Shown: positions 1 through 11,339 of the stretch, piece after piece
Layout of the letters: every line of letters begins with the position of its first letter
Numbering within the stretch: the stretch's first letter is position 1
Source: Hanleya hanleyi
Lineage: Eukaryota > Mollusca > Polyplacophora > Lepidopleurida > Hanleyidae
Assembly: GCA_036873755.1 (NCBI GenBank)
Contig: JAVTVY010020298.1
Location: 1-64,000, forward strand
Length of the DNA stretch: 64,000 bases
Reading direction: 5' to 3'
Made by a program: the position numbers and the translations under genes
The notes under the pieces: model-generated
Database searches by the model: none
Seen by the model: only the letters and a program-made list of their open reading frames with translations
Told to the model about the DNA's origin: nothing

Positions 1-700
1 TTTTCTTGGAATAAAAAAAAATAAATTTATTCTAGTTTGTCTTGTTCACACCTTTATTATTCAACAAGATATGTTCTTGCATTGTCTTAATTTTTTGGAA
101 TAGGAATTCATGTTTTCTTCTTAAAACTTTTTAGATTTTTTCTTGTATTTTCTTATGCCCCAGATAACTAAGCAAATAAATATTTTCTTGGAATAAGAAA
201 TTTAAACTTATTCTAGTTTGTCTTGGTCACACCTTTATTGTCCAACAAGATATGTTCTTGCATTGTCTTAATTTCTTGGAATAAGAATTCATGTTTTCTT
301 CTTCTGGAATAAGAAATTTAAACTTATTCTAGTTTAATTGTCTTGATCACACCTTTATTGTTGAACAATATATGTTCTTGCATTGTTTTAATTTCTTGGA
401 ATAAGAATTCTGTTTTCTTCTTAAATCTTTTTGATTTTTTTTTCTTGTATTTTCTTATGCAGGAGGTAACTGAACAAATTCATCTTTTCTTGGAATAAGT
501 TTTTTACACTTATTCTAGCTTAATTGTCTTGGTCACAACTTTACTTTTCAAGAATATATTTATTACACTGTCTCACTTCCTTGAAGTAATACATTTAAAC
601 TTACTCCAGTGTAATTGTTTTGTTCCCAAATTTACCGTTCAAGAATATATTTCTGACATTTTCATGTTTTCGTGGTATCAGAAATTTAAAGCTATTTTAG
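1..700. repeat. Degenerate tandem repeat, unit about 180 bp
   Basis: The phrase TTTTCTTGGAATAA followed by an A/T-rich run, TTATTCTAGTTTGTCTTG, a CACACCTTTATT segment and ATGTTCTTGCATTG recurs from about 1, 183, 300 and 485, decaying towards 700. The first two units are about 182 bp apart; the third is shortened. It looks like a small satellite or the internal repeats of an element cut by the window edge. No coding potential seen. Confidence 0.75.
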
Positions 701-781
701 TTTAACAGTATTTTCGTTATTTTTGGGATAACACTATCTTAGAATAGCACAAATTCTAGTGCTGAAAATTTGGTCGAGTCC

Positions 782-874
782 CTTGGAGGATTCGAACCAG
801 CGAGGCCAGAGTCAGGCACCTAATCGCCAGCACTGTATATCGGCGATCTAAACCACTTGGCCAACGGGCCTCCC
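782..874 (-). mobile_element. tRNA-like SINE head (class II tRNA-like)
   Basis: On the minus strand the segment carries an A box (TGGCCAAGTGGTTTA, about 850-864) and a B box (GGTTCGAATCC, 788-798), the internal RNA polymerase III promoter pattern. Spacing and length (about 93 nt) resemble a class II (Leu/Ser-type) tRNA, but acceptor and T stems pair poorly, so it is a pseudo-tRNA and more likely a SINE head than a functional tRNA gene. A functional tRNA is unlikely. Confidence 0.55.
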
Positions 875-966
875 ACTAAAATAGGAGGTAGCAGACCGGT
901 AGTCTTGAAAGCGAACATACAGTACCCCTCTGATGATCGTAATGACACAGCTCCCAAAGCTGAATA

Positions 967-968
967 GA

Positions 969-999
<31 letters not shown>

Positions 1000-1003
1000 T
1001 ATC
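967..1003. repeat. (TA)n microsatellite with adjoining T run
   Basis: An uninterrupted TA dinucleotide tract is followed by about ten T, inside the 280-bp insert between the 38-bp direct repeats. It may be the tail of the insert. Confidence 0.85.
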
Positions 1004-1134
1004 ATTTAGAAAGTGATCGTATAACAGTATTTTCGTTATTTTTGGGATAACACTATCTTGCCGCTTGCATCACAACATACTAAACATGGTACAACGGTGG
1101 TCGGAGTGGTCAATTAAATACAGAAAATTCGATA

Positions 1135-4100
1135 CTAAATACTTGCGAGGAAGGAGTTAGCTCGCCGTTTCATAGACATATATACATATTTCCCCAAATT
1201 ACACAGAGTTTTGTTATTTATAGACGACATCAACTCAGTAAATTTAAACACTCTTGGTTTTTTCCAATAATAGGGTTTGATTAAGGTGTTGCGAAGATCT
1301 TTGTATCCAGGGCAAATAATCACGAAATGGTATTCGTCTTGAACATCACTCCTATCACACATTTCACATAACCTGTTCATACTCGCTACCTGGTTATTAC
1401 TATATCGACCGGTTTCTATTTTTAGCTGATGAGCCGATGTTCTCAAACGACATAGAGCCACTCGATGTTTAATATTTGCTAGAATACATAGATATTTTTC
1501 AGATTCTAAGTTTTGTTTACCATCTATAGTAAAATGTTTTAGAAGATCTTTCAATACATTCCAGCCATTCAGTTATAAAACAATCTTTAATCCGTCTTGA
1601 GAAAGTTTTCAAAAATACCGATACGTTCACTGAATCTGGATATAACCACACCTCATTAAAACCAAATTTCCCTAAAGTGTTCTTTATTAACGTTAATCAA
1701 TTTTCAGCCCTATCGGATTGATAATAGCGTTCGTTATATACAGTTTGAATTATTACATTTTCTGTATTTCTAACTTTAAACCAATATTTTAAAATTCTCT
1801 TTAATCGATTGTATCTTAATGGCATCCTTCCCAGTTCTCCATATACATCTGCGCTAGAGGTTGACGATTTTATCCCAAGCAGATTTTTACAACATTTAAG
1901 ATGAACACGCTCTATCGCTTCAGCCTTGTGAAAACCCCACACTTCACAAGCGTATTCTAAAATTGACGTAACGCAGCTGTCAAATAGAAATATTACGTCA
2001 TTTGGCATCAAGCTACTTGCTTTCACTTTAGACATCATCGCTCCCAATGCCCTCGACCCCTTTTCAGCAAGATTTTTCTGTGTTTTGGAAAATCTCCCAT
2101 AACTTTCGTCAACTAATTCAATATCGTGTCCATTATATGTTAATTTCACAGATTTAGATAAAAACCCACCTTTCCGAAATATCATAGCTTTTGTTTTTGG
2201 AATGTTTACGCTTAAGCCCCACATTTCACAATATGCCACCTCTTCCCACTTCCCTTATATGTGTTGAAATTTAGGCCGTCTAATTGTTTTTACAACCCCT
2301 CCAAAGTGTCCGACATTAACACAAGTCACGTCCCCTAGACTGATACCAGTGTCACAAGAACTCAAGCTCATTTCCAAATCCTCAATGAATAAACAAAATA
2401 AAATTGGCGACAAGACTTCACCTTGTCTCAGCCCAAGATTACAAACAAAAGAATCCGTAAGTGTACCCATGTGAGAAACTTGTGACTTAACAGTGTTATA
2501 CATGGATTTTAAAATGTTTAGTAATTTGCCGCGTACTCCATATCTGAATAGTTTGAACCATAGCCCTTCTCTATAAACACTGTCAAAAGCCTGTTTAAAA
2601 TCAACGAATACACAGAATAGTCGTTTTCCTCTTGATAAGAAACTATTGATCAGATCATGCAGAGCAAAAATGGCGTCAACAGTACCACTACCTTTTTTGA
2701 AACCAAATTGTGCGTCTGAAATTTTGTCGTAGTTAACTGACCATTTGTTTTAGACGATTATTAAGTATCCCTGTGAAAACCTTAGAGACCGTACTCATTA
2801 GGGTGATGCCTCTATAATTAGATGGGTCAGCAGCATCCCCTTTTTTGAAAATAGGCAAAATAACACCTTCACACCAAGATTTGGGAAAATAACCAGAGTG
2901 TAGGACAGTATTAAATAGCTTACAAAGTATCGGTGTGATGATATCTTTTCCCACTATTAAATATTCGTTCAATATTTTATCAATACCAGGAGCCTTGTCA
3001 GATTTAAGATTATCAATTGTCGCTAGCACTTCATATGGAGTTATTTCTTCGTCTAACTCGTCGTAAATAGCTTCAAAATTTGTGTTACCTGTTACATCTT
3101 CAGGCACTGTCGTTATATTCCCTGTCGAATGTAAAGATTTGAAGTGCTCGTAGAATTTTTACGGGCTTATTTGATTGCCAATATAAGATTTTTTCTTCCG
3201 AAAATATTTCCAAAAATCTTTAGGGTCTTTTTTCCTTAGATTATTAAGCTCTATTGAAATTCTTCGTTTATACTCATATTTCATCTTTCTACAATAGCGT
3301 TTGTATTGTGCTTTTTAAATAACATAATTGATAAATCTGAATCAAATTGGGTTCTATTATAAATATGGAGAGAGTTTCTATAATCTGCTCTCTTTTTTGC
3401 ACATTCATTATCAAACCATGGAGCTTTATTTTGAGTGGTTGCATCCGAAAATATTGTCCGCTTATTCCGTATAGTACGCCTCTTATTGAAAAGAGGTGAA
3501 CACATATTATCAATGACTTTTGTAAACTTCTCTACGTACACATCTATATCCACTGTTTTATCAATGTTTAATACATCCTCATATAATCTATCTTTCATAT
3601 CGTACAGACTATCTAAAAATAAATCCGCGAAGTTGGGATCCCATTTAGATCTATCTACCTCATAAGAAGGTTGATCAAGGTTCAGATTAAACATATTGTT
3701 CAGTTCTAATTCGATAGGGCAATGATCTGAAAAGGAAGTTAGATCTTGTACAGTCAAATTTGAAATATATGAAAACGAAGCTTCTTTAAGCAAGATATAG
3801 TCAATAACACTACGCCCACGTGGGCCATGAAATGTATATTTGCCTATATTTGCATCTTCACCGATTCTGCCGTTACCTATTCTAATGTCGCATGATTTAC
3901 ACATATCTAATAATTTATGACCATAACTGTTCAGGCCATTGTCCATAGAAACACGCCCAGTTTGAGTATCTGAGATAAAATCGTCTGGGTCATAATTTGG
4001 TAAATATCCATCCACTTCAATAAAGTCCGGCTTTTCTCCTGTTCTTGCATTTAAGTCCCTGATAATTATCATGGTAGATCCACTGTCATTAAATTTTATA

Positions 4101-4504
4101 ATATTCGATTGCAGCTCATCAAAGATATTAAACTGATGAATATTGTATATGGTGGATTGTTCTGGTGGTATATAAGCGAAACACAATAAAACATTTGTTT
4201 CCAAACCAAACACCGTCTTGTCCAATTCATACCAAGCATAAAAATCATTTTTAACTTTAATCCGACGGAAACCTTTAAATAGTTGATCTCTACAGTATAT
4301 TAGTATACCTCCACTTTTCCTGCGGGCTCTTTTATGGATAGATTTCCTATATAAGTTAATTTCCTGGTAGCCGTTTAGTTTCACATTTGAAGATTTACTA
4401 CACCACGATTCACTCAGAAAAATGATATCATAATCCTTTAATATATCAGTCAGGTCATTATCTGATTTTTTCTCTTCGGTTAGACCGTTTATATTCCAAG
4501 CCAA
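1135..4504 (-). pseudogene. LINE-A ORF2: endonuclease-reverse transcriptase (broken)
   Basis: ORF2 of a LINE, whose product nicks target DNA and copies its own RNA. The endonuclease is open from 4504 to 3281 (opening LAWNINGL, then IIFLSESW, RDLNART, and SDHCPIE near its end), i.e. a complete APE fold region. A frameshift leads into the RT N-terminus at 3107-2733 (KAPGID, NYRGITL). A third frame over 2733-2503 carries motif A (CVFVDFKQAFDSV), then GLRQGEVLSPILF at 2503-2255. The YxDD segment expected next is absent: the sequence goes from GDVTC through about 80 bp of unrelated sequence to YCEMWGLSVN of the thumb. The C-terminus (1554-1135) has a C-x2-C...H...C finger. The start is not an ATG at this position; the frame stays open slightly into ORF1, so initiation may be by coupling. 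Confidence 0.85.
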
Positions 4505-4518
4505 TATTTTTAACCTTG

Positions 4519-5733
4519 TTAACTGATCATGAACTCCTCCCTCGCGGGACCTCTAGTTTGGCGGAGCGGAATATTGTGGTTATTACTGTCAGCTCGGCCG
4601 CCGCCGTCACCGTGGTAACCTTGTCCGCCGCCGTCACCGTGGTAGCCTTGTCCGCCGCCGTCACCGTGATAGCCTTGTCTGCCGCCGCCTCCATGGTAGC
4701 CTGATCTGCCATCGCCATAGTAGCCTTGTCTGCCGTTATCTCTCCTACCGACATTTTCGGGGGCGAGTATCGGTCTGCCGTCGATATATAGCTTGGAACC
4801 CCTCCATATCACAGAGCGGCCAGCATCCTTCGCCTCTTTATAGACGGTTCCTAAAGCACGTCGCGCCTGGTATACCTTTCGTGGTAGCTGGTCTCGTACC
4901 CCATATGGAGTGTCTCGAAGTTTTCCTGCAAGGACCACCTTTTTCACCCTTTCTTTGTCCTGGTAGTAATTGAATTTTACCACCATTGGCCGCGTTTTCC
5001 CAGCACTTCTTCTCCAAAGCCGGTGTGCCCTGTCCATTTTAATGCCCTGGACGTCGTCTACTTCTAACTTATTTTCAATAAAGTCCTTTACCTCCAAGAA
5101 TGGGTCTTCATTTTCCTTTTCGTTCAGGCCGAAAAACAGAAGGTTGTCTCGCATTGACCTAATCGTCAAATCCTCGAGCTCATCTCTTAGATCGACGTTT
5201 TCTTTCGTTGAATATGATAGCTCCATTTTTAAATCTGTAACTTCCCTGGCTAGGTTATTTATCTGACAGTCCATGTGTTGTGTTTTTTCACTAGTGCCGC
5301 GCACCTGACACTCTATGTCCGATACTTTGGCCGATAGAACGTGCAATGAGTTGTCTATAGCGTCGATCTTGTCCACTCTGCTCATCACGTAATCTAATTT
5401 TTTATTCATACCTATGATAGTTTCAAGCAACAGATCGTGATGGTGACTTGTGCGATCCGGGCTAGTAACTTGTTGTTGACTGGCTGTCGGTTGAACCGGG
5501 TTTGCACCCCAAAGAATTGGTTGAGGCTGATCTGCATATCTAAGGTGTTCAATAGATTGATATGTTGGTGGCTGGTGGAACGGACGTGACATATGTCCAA
5601 GCGGGTAGATCGTCCGATTTGCATTAGCAATTACCTGTGATGTTTGGGGGATAGCACTGTTGACATTCAAATTAGCTGGCCCACTTACTTGACCTTCTTG
5701 GTGACATGGATCCATCATGTCGACTTGCTTCAT
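4519..5733 (-). CDS. LINE-A ORF1 protein, L1-type RNA-binding nucleoprotein
   Basis: A 404-residue open frame with no disruption. Residues about 1-90 are low-complexity and Gln/Pro-rich. Residues about 100-190 show heptad-like spacing typical of a coiled coil, which in L1 ORF1p drives trimerisation. Next comes an RRM-like segment (NLLFFGLNE, about 197) and a C-terminal RNA-binding region (MVVKFNYYQDKERV, then ARRALGTVYKEAKDAGRSV). Residues about 330-390 are tandem Gly/Tyr/Asp repeats (GYHGDGGGQ units). Family knowledge: such proteins coat the LINE RNA and chaperone nucleic acids. It precedes ORF2 by only a few bases. The ATG at 5733 is the first in frame and gives a normal length for the family. 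The Gly-rich repeat tail is not part of the classical L1 protein. Confidence 0.8.
   Translation of the reverse strand: MKQVDMMDPCHQEGQVSGPANLNVNSAIPQTSQVIANANRTIYPLGHMSRPFHQPPTYQSIEHLRYADQPQPILWGANPVQPTASQQQVTSPDRTSHHHDLLLETIIGMNKKLDYVMSRVDKIDAIDNSLHVLSAKVSDIECQVRGTSEKTQHMDCQINNLAREVTDLKMELSYSTKENVDLRDELEDLTIRSMRDNLLFFGLNEKENEDPFLEVKDFIENKLEVDDVQGIKMDRAHRLWRRSAGKTRPMVVKFNYYQDKERVKKVVLAGKLRDTPYGVRDQLPRKVYQARRALGTVYKEAKDAGRSVIWRGSKLYIDGRPILAPENVGRRDNGRQGYYGDGRSGYHGGGGRQGYHGDGGGQGYHGDGGGQGYHGDGGGRADSNNHNIPLRQTRGPAREEFMIS
4590..4740. repeat. 27-bp minisatellite inside LINE-A ORF1
   Basis: Five or six units of about 27 bp (TCCGCCGCCGTCACCGTGG core) encode the GYHGDGGGQ-type repeats near the C-terminus of ORF1. 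Units stay in frame and are nearly identical in the middle, with diverged outer units, as expected for repeat expansion inside a coding region. Confidence 0.8.
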
Positions 5734-6030
5734 AAAATTATTGCATTCGGCTTGAAGTTTATGGCGTAAATTCTTTTTCTGTCTTTTTTGTAGTAAGCTT
5801 CATTCAAAATTGTCAAGTTATTCATCGTATACCAGGCTTACTCACCGATACTAAACACTTGTAAATATCGTAAAATGTCTTAACACAACTGTAAAACGAA
5901 TAACAGATGTTCCCGCGAGTCCACCTCCGACCACCGCCACCGACCAACTCTTTAGTTAGTTCTACGTTTTTACATTTGGCATGCAATGTAGCGTAATTGG
6001 AACACAAAATGTCAATTGGAAATTGCATCT

Positions 6031-8766
6031 TTTTAAACTTGGATTGTGAATCGGAAAATATCCCATTTATTCAACTTTATGCGGAAAGTTTAAAATAGTA
6101 ATCATCAATAAAATGAGGCCGATAATGGTTATTCTTATTTAAGATTTCCCATTTGAATTGTGATCCAGCAAACAAATTTCAGTATTAAGTGCGGGTTTGC
6201 TTGAGGTTTTTTCGATTCTCCCCTATATTAATACGAAAAACACAATTACATCGTTTTGATTCTCAGTTTTATTTTCTCTCTTTATTAAACTATCTATGGC
6301 GACCCATGAAGTTATATTTAGTTTTATTTATATAGTTATTTACTTCAGGCCTTCAATAACTCAGAAAGTCGATGGTTTCTTGTATGCACACACGGCAAAC
6401 AAGAAAAGGGAATTTAAAATAAGTTGCGAAAAAATATGGGTATTTTTCTTATTAAAGAAGAAAAAAGTGAGATTTTACTCGGGTTTGCCTTAAATCTAAA
6501 TTGACGATAATTTCAGTAGATTAAATTGTAGTTGGCGCTTGATAGCATTACAGAGATTTGTCTCTAAGATGACAGAAATGTGCTCCTTCTCGATGCTGCA
6601 AAGATTCCAGATCGCCGATTCATCGAACTCTACAGACTACTTGTAGTTAGTTGAAATTTGGACTTGTTGAGCGGTAATGAGCTCGCTGATTTGTGCATGC
6701 CGAAAAGACACCGACATCAGAATCAGTTGATCACAACATCAATAAATGATCTTGAGTAAGAGCCTGCATCATATGTCCCCAACACCTTTTATTGGTGCAG
6801 GCCAAAACGATCATTTGATGTTGAGCTAGTCCTAGCATTTATCAGACAACGTTTTAATGTAATGTAATGACATGTGTCGATGATTCTTATCTTGATGAAA
6901 ATGTTATTACAACAAAACACTACATGTTAAAATATCTTTAATAATTTATGGTAATTTATATTCATTATATTTCTTACATTAAAATTTTAGGGTGGGCTAA
7001 TTTTCGAAAATAGAAACGTTCCAGTCGTGAAAGGTTCCAGCGGAAAAATGTCGGAGTTTTCCTCTGAAAATTTCCAGCGTATTTTTCTAGTTCGGTTCGG
7101 CTTTTTGAGCACGCTCGTTATATGATGGTTGGTCATCGTGTTTATTTATTGCATATATCAACATGTTTTCAGAAACATTTCGAAAACTGACTTAAGTGTG
7201 GATACATCTACAGCACAATATAATAATGGGTCCGATGATGAGCTGAATCACCTAAATGTCTTGTATCAAATGAAAAATCAGCGGTTTTCCAATGATCTTT
7301 CTCAAACTACTAACTCTCTTACTAAAAGTGTCAAAATCGAGTTTTTGTATTTGAAATAAAATTCTTTGCTTCAGATGTATGCGAGAATAATTCTTGATAT
7401 AATATTTTCCTCTTGAACAGTATTGTAACACATCGTCCAATCCGCTTCGTGATTTTTCTCTGAACACCCTTTGACAAGGCAGTGGGAGTTGCTCCCCCTG
7501 AAAATTGCTGCTACGATTGTACGAGTCGAATCGTTTCATACTTGCTATATCCCATGCTACTTCGGTCTCTCTTGCGCACTTGTATCGTCCATCTGTCTTT
7601 TCTTTCTTTAGTGTAAGCAAACATTATATACTGATATAATGGGAAGATACGAAGAGCCTTTATTTGCAACTAAATCATGACTCATTAAAAGCTCAAATAA
7701 GAATTACATTGGTTGGTACATTTACATGATATTGATATGTGAGCCTACACAAACAGGAGGAACATTAAGATTATCAAACTTATCTCCCGAACAGCGGTAT
7801 ACATGGTATAATATATCTGAATAATGTGTGCTAATAGCACTGTACAATCACTGTTAAAATCAGAGCGCTCTGAAATTTTCTTCTCCAGCATTCATCAAAC
7901 TGCAGAGGTCCCAGATAAGGAGACAGAACTTAGACGATGATATAAAAGAATGATGATCAGCAAGGCTTGTTTTACCTCTTAGTTCTCTAATCGCATTTTT
8001 TGTCAATCTCCAATGGATGCGAAAATACCGGTCGCCGTTGGTTTGGATCTTTTAATTTTATAACTACATGTAGCTGGGCGGAACACTGGTATACGTGACA
8101 TGACTGAACTTATGTGAAAAACGACCTTAAGTCCTACTAACTCACTCACTCACTGCTATGTGAGGAACAAATCAATGAGTTGACATTGCGATATCGTTCA
8201 TCAGTGCCGTCGAATTTTTCACACACTTGGAAGGAGAGATGACCTCATATAACATCGTTCGAAAATGAACATCAGTATATTGCTTGGTCTATCGTTCGAT
8301 GCACTAGGTTTTGGTTCGGATCGTTTCACTCCGAAGAAACCTAACAGGAATCTAGCCATCCCGTTCGCTTTCCAAATTCCAAGATCCCTGTCAACTGAGC
8401 GAAAGGGTGACGAACCGGATATCCGTGGCAATAATTTTCGCCATTTTTGCCCGTACCACTCTTCCGGAATTATACGGAAACCAGTCAAACCCCTTCCAAT
8501 GAATTGATTAGAGTTGAAACTTCTTTTATTACGTCTAGAATCTCAAAGGTACACTTCTCCCTTCCTTTTAAAGGGACCACAGTGATTAATTTATTTTTAA
8601 TAAAATTACAATTGGCCAATGCAGGAAGTATTTTGCATATGAACAGTTCATTTTAACACGTATACAAAACAATGCGTTGAATTTCGTTTAGTTTCGTTCT
8701 GTTTGCGTTTCGCTCATTTGGTGTTTCGGCTTTCATGTCGTACTTCGTTTGGTAACCCTATCTCAC
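6031..8766. other. No recognisable feature
   Basis: AT-rich sequence with only short chance ORFs on both strands (none above about 120 codons, none with a motif I recognise). No tRNA, repeat array or transposon terminus was seen. A short CTCACTCACTCACT tract occurs at about 8138. Confidence 0.5.
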
Positions 8767-8813
8767 CTGGGGGGTTTGGGGTGTATCGTATCCTGGGGTG
8801 GGGGGGGGGGGGC
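8767..8813 (+). repeat. G-rich tract
   Basis: The stretch contains several G runs and an uninterrupted run of about a dozen G at 8800-8812. It satisfies a simple four-G-run pattern, so a G-quadruplex is possible on the plus strand, but no flanking gene gives it a function. Long homopolymers are also prone to assembly error. Confidence 0.6.
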
Positions 8814-10416
8814 GGACAGTGCCCTTAAATATTTTTGCTATCCCTGAGTCTAGAGCGCTGAAACTCATCACACAGTATCTTTCGTTCATGCTCTACCGGA
8901 AAATGTAAACAAATCCAATATGGCAGCCATGATGATGTCACAGTGACGTCATCTTTTCGATATTTCGGAATTTTTCTTTTCCGATTTTTCTCGCAAAACC
9001 TACCAAATGAAATAGAGTTTTATCTAAAAAAATACTTTCTAGTACTTTTACATCAGAGATATATGAAGAAATCGGCAAAAAATACTGACAACACGGCTTT
9101 CTTAGAAAGTACCCGGCCGCCATTTTGAATTTACCCATGATCTCCTGTTCCGGGAAACCCAAAATGACAACAGTATGATAAGCTTTAAATTCATGAAGTA
9201 TTAGCTCCTTCGGTTGTGTCGTTTCGAAGCAGCACAAAAAGTACACTGGAGGAGGGTGGAATCTCCCCCCTGGGCAGGTAGGGTTGCAACGAAACGTTTG
9301 TTAAAACGTTTATGGACATTTGGTAAAATCATGACCTTTCAGGTTATCAGTTCGTTTACGCGTTCGTTTACATCAACAGCTTACACTTCGACTTTCTCGT
9401 TTAGCAACTCAGTTGTGAGCAATTAGAGCTGCATATAGGAAGAACAATTTTGGAAGCTGCTTGAGGTGTGTTTTGAATTGATCGAATTTTAATATACCTT
9501 ACATACACACATCGTAAACCGTACAAAACACCAACGGACGATACACCGTTTAACGGAATTTCCATTGTATAGTGTACTCTGTATAATATAGAATACGAGT
9601 ATCTAGTCTATCATTCAGTACTCAGCCATTTTCCATTAAAGAATTTCCGAGTCCATCACAGTATCACAGTATTAGTACCAAATATACAAATCACTGATAA
9701 ACGTTCTAGTTCACGACACCAGTGGAGGCTGATCTCACCCAGCTAATTGCAAGCATCACTGCAACATCGGAATATAAAATAATATAGCAACATGCCGCCA
9801 TCAGTGCACCATTACAAAAGATTCCTCCAGTAGTTTGCAGCATGCTGGATAGTCAAAGTTGTTGCCCAACGTCATTCAGAGAGAACGTAGAACAAAGGGG
9901 GTTACTCTATCAAGCATGTTAACATAATACTAATTCGCAGTCGTATAAGCATAGACTTGATCCACTCGAAATAATGTTATATATCTATTATGGTTACATG
10001 TATTTATCTTTGACAAGAAATATGATTTCGGAAGAAGGGTTTGCAGTTTTCGATACATGATGATTTGGATGAACCAGGATTGGAAGCTGTTGGACTTGAT
10101 GAGTCGAGATTTCGCGACCAATGCTATTACTTTTGTGCACTTCCACTAACCCAGAGATATATGTAAATTATTGTGGTATCTAAGACGGTGGAAACAACTG
10201 GCGACTACAAAGATACCACACTACTCCACAGGAAAGCCTTCCTAGGCACCTCACATTCAGACTAGAATACGGAGAATTCCAAGACGTAGCCTTGGTATCT
10301 CAACCGTGAATTATTGCAGTTGTTCATGTGAGAACTATGACATAATCGACCGGTCCATATCTCCGGCTTAGCCGGAGCGGATATAGAAACGCTAGATTGG
10401 GAGCGGTGGTGACAAA
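8814..10416. other. No recognisable feature
   Basis: No gene or known element was identified. At about 8930-8955 there is a near-palindrome around TGATGTCACAGTGACGTCA, which includes a CRE-like TGACGTCA core. Small ORFs on both strands (up to about 100 codons) lack recognisable motifs. Confidence 0.45.
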
Positions 10417-10419
10417 TAA

Positions 10420-10725
10420 GGGGATCACGTCCAATTAATCGAGGAACTTTCTCGATGTCTTCGAGATGGATCGATAAATTTCTCGGCTGAAATCGGGAGG
10501 GCAGAACCGGTACCCCCGGCGACGTCTCCCGGTTTTCTCTTGGTTTCATCTTGATCGAAACGTCCAGGTTATCGACATGGATAGGAAATTTAGCTACAAT
10601 CTCGAAGGGGGCCCCGGTTTCAATATGTCCGTGTTTTTGTTGCCGTTATTTGACATAACTTACCTGCGGGTATAATATTTTGAGGGGCGCTCGTCGTATA
10701 CGCATATCGCGGCAAAAATAGAATC
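10420..10725 (+). mobile_element. Partial copy of the 44.6-kb TIR transposon (left end)
   Basis: Starting with GGGGATCACGTCCAATTAAT at 10420, about 300 bp match the left end of the TIR element at 44631, including the CCCGGTTT-rich blocks and a GGGGCGCTCGTCG segment near 10683. The three bases before it (10417-10419) are TAA, the same as the target duplication of the complete copy. No matching right terminus was found downstream, so this is a truncated copy. Confidence 0.75.
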
Positions 10726-11290
10726 CGGAGAGTAGATTTTTTGACATATTTTTTTCTTTTAGTGGACCCAATACCTTCAAAAGCCAAAACTATAGCTTTC
10801 GCTTCTGCAGTGAATATCGAACTTTTACCTAGTAGTCGACAGGTGACAGGCAAATCGCTCCCAAACATGAAACCAGGCCCTGCCAATGATAAATGGCTTG
10901 TTGTGCATCACTTGAACTTGAACACACTGTTCTGATAGTACAAATTTAGGAATATAGACATTTAAAAAAAAATGGTAAATTAGAAAACATGAAACACCAC
11001 TGGCGAGCTTGATACTTGTATTTATTGATATATCCTAAGGAAGGTAATATGTATAGAGAAGTGTTTCGTTTCTGTGTTTGTATGAGAAGAATCTACAAAT
11101 ACGGATATTTTCAACTGAATTAATCAGATCAATTTAAGATGTAATCAGCCTCAAATCTAGGCTGGTATCTACGTCTCTCAATGTCCGCGACATTGGCATA
11201 TGTTATAACAGGTACAAAATAAAATGCATCTGACCAAACAAAAAGATGAAGTTGTTTCTACCTTTCACGAGAACATAGGAGGAAATGGTC
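10726..11290. other. No recognisable feature
   Basis: Unassigned AT-rich sequence between the truncated TIR copy and the palindrome at 11293. Only chance ORFs. Confidence 0.4.
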
Positions 11291-11292
11291 TG

Positions 11293-11328
11293 CGAAAATA
11301 AACGGCATGGCATGCCGTTTATTTTTCG
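11293..11328. repeat. Near-perfect 31-36 bp palindrome
   Basis: AAAATAAACGGCATG, a single G, then CATGCCGTTTATTTT form a perfect inverted repeat with one central base; the symmetry continues outward to CG on each side with one extra T. It sits at the left border of the mosaic repeat and may be its terminus or a cruciform-forming site. Confidence 0.75.
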
Positions 11329-11339
11329 ACGGCCTTGTC

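Larger units (their letters stand above)
704..1059. repeat. 38-bp direct repeats bracketing a SINE-like insert
   Basis: A 38-bp sequence beginning TAACAGTATTTTCG and ending AACACTATCTT occurs at 704-741 and again, identically, at 1022-1059. The enclosed 280 bp contains the tRNA-like head described separately, a TA microsatellite and a T run. The simplest reading is a target-site duplication, but 38 bp is long for a LINE-mobilised SINE, so a local duplication is the alternative. Confidence 0.6.
1100..5960 (-). mobile_element. LINE-A: near full-length APE-type non-LTR retrotransposon
   Basis: Reading on the minus strand the order is: putative 5' UTR (5734 to about 5960), ORF1 (coiled coil plus L1-type RNA-binding region), ORF2 with apurinic-type endonuclease, reverse transcriptase and a C-terminal CCHC-like zinc finger, and a short 3' UTR ending somewhere in 1060-1130. 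No RNase H or restriction-like endonuclease is visible. The L1-like ORF1 with an RT of the GLRQG.VLSPILF type does not let me assign a clade by eye. The exact ends are uncertain; no clear target duplication was found. The copy is dead: ORF2 has several frameshifts and the RT active-site segment is missing. Confidence 0.85.

Noticed and set aside
4516..4704. Plus-strand ORF with VTVVALSAA repeats
   Set aside because: Antisense shadow of the Gly-rich minisatellite in LINE-A ORF1.
8219..8507. Overlapping plus and minus ORFs of 80-89 codons
   Set aside because: No motif, no similarity I recognise, and both strands open equally; treated as chance.
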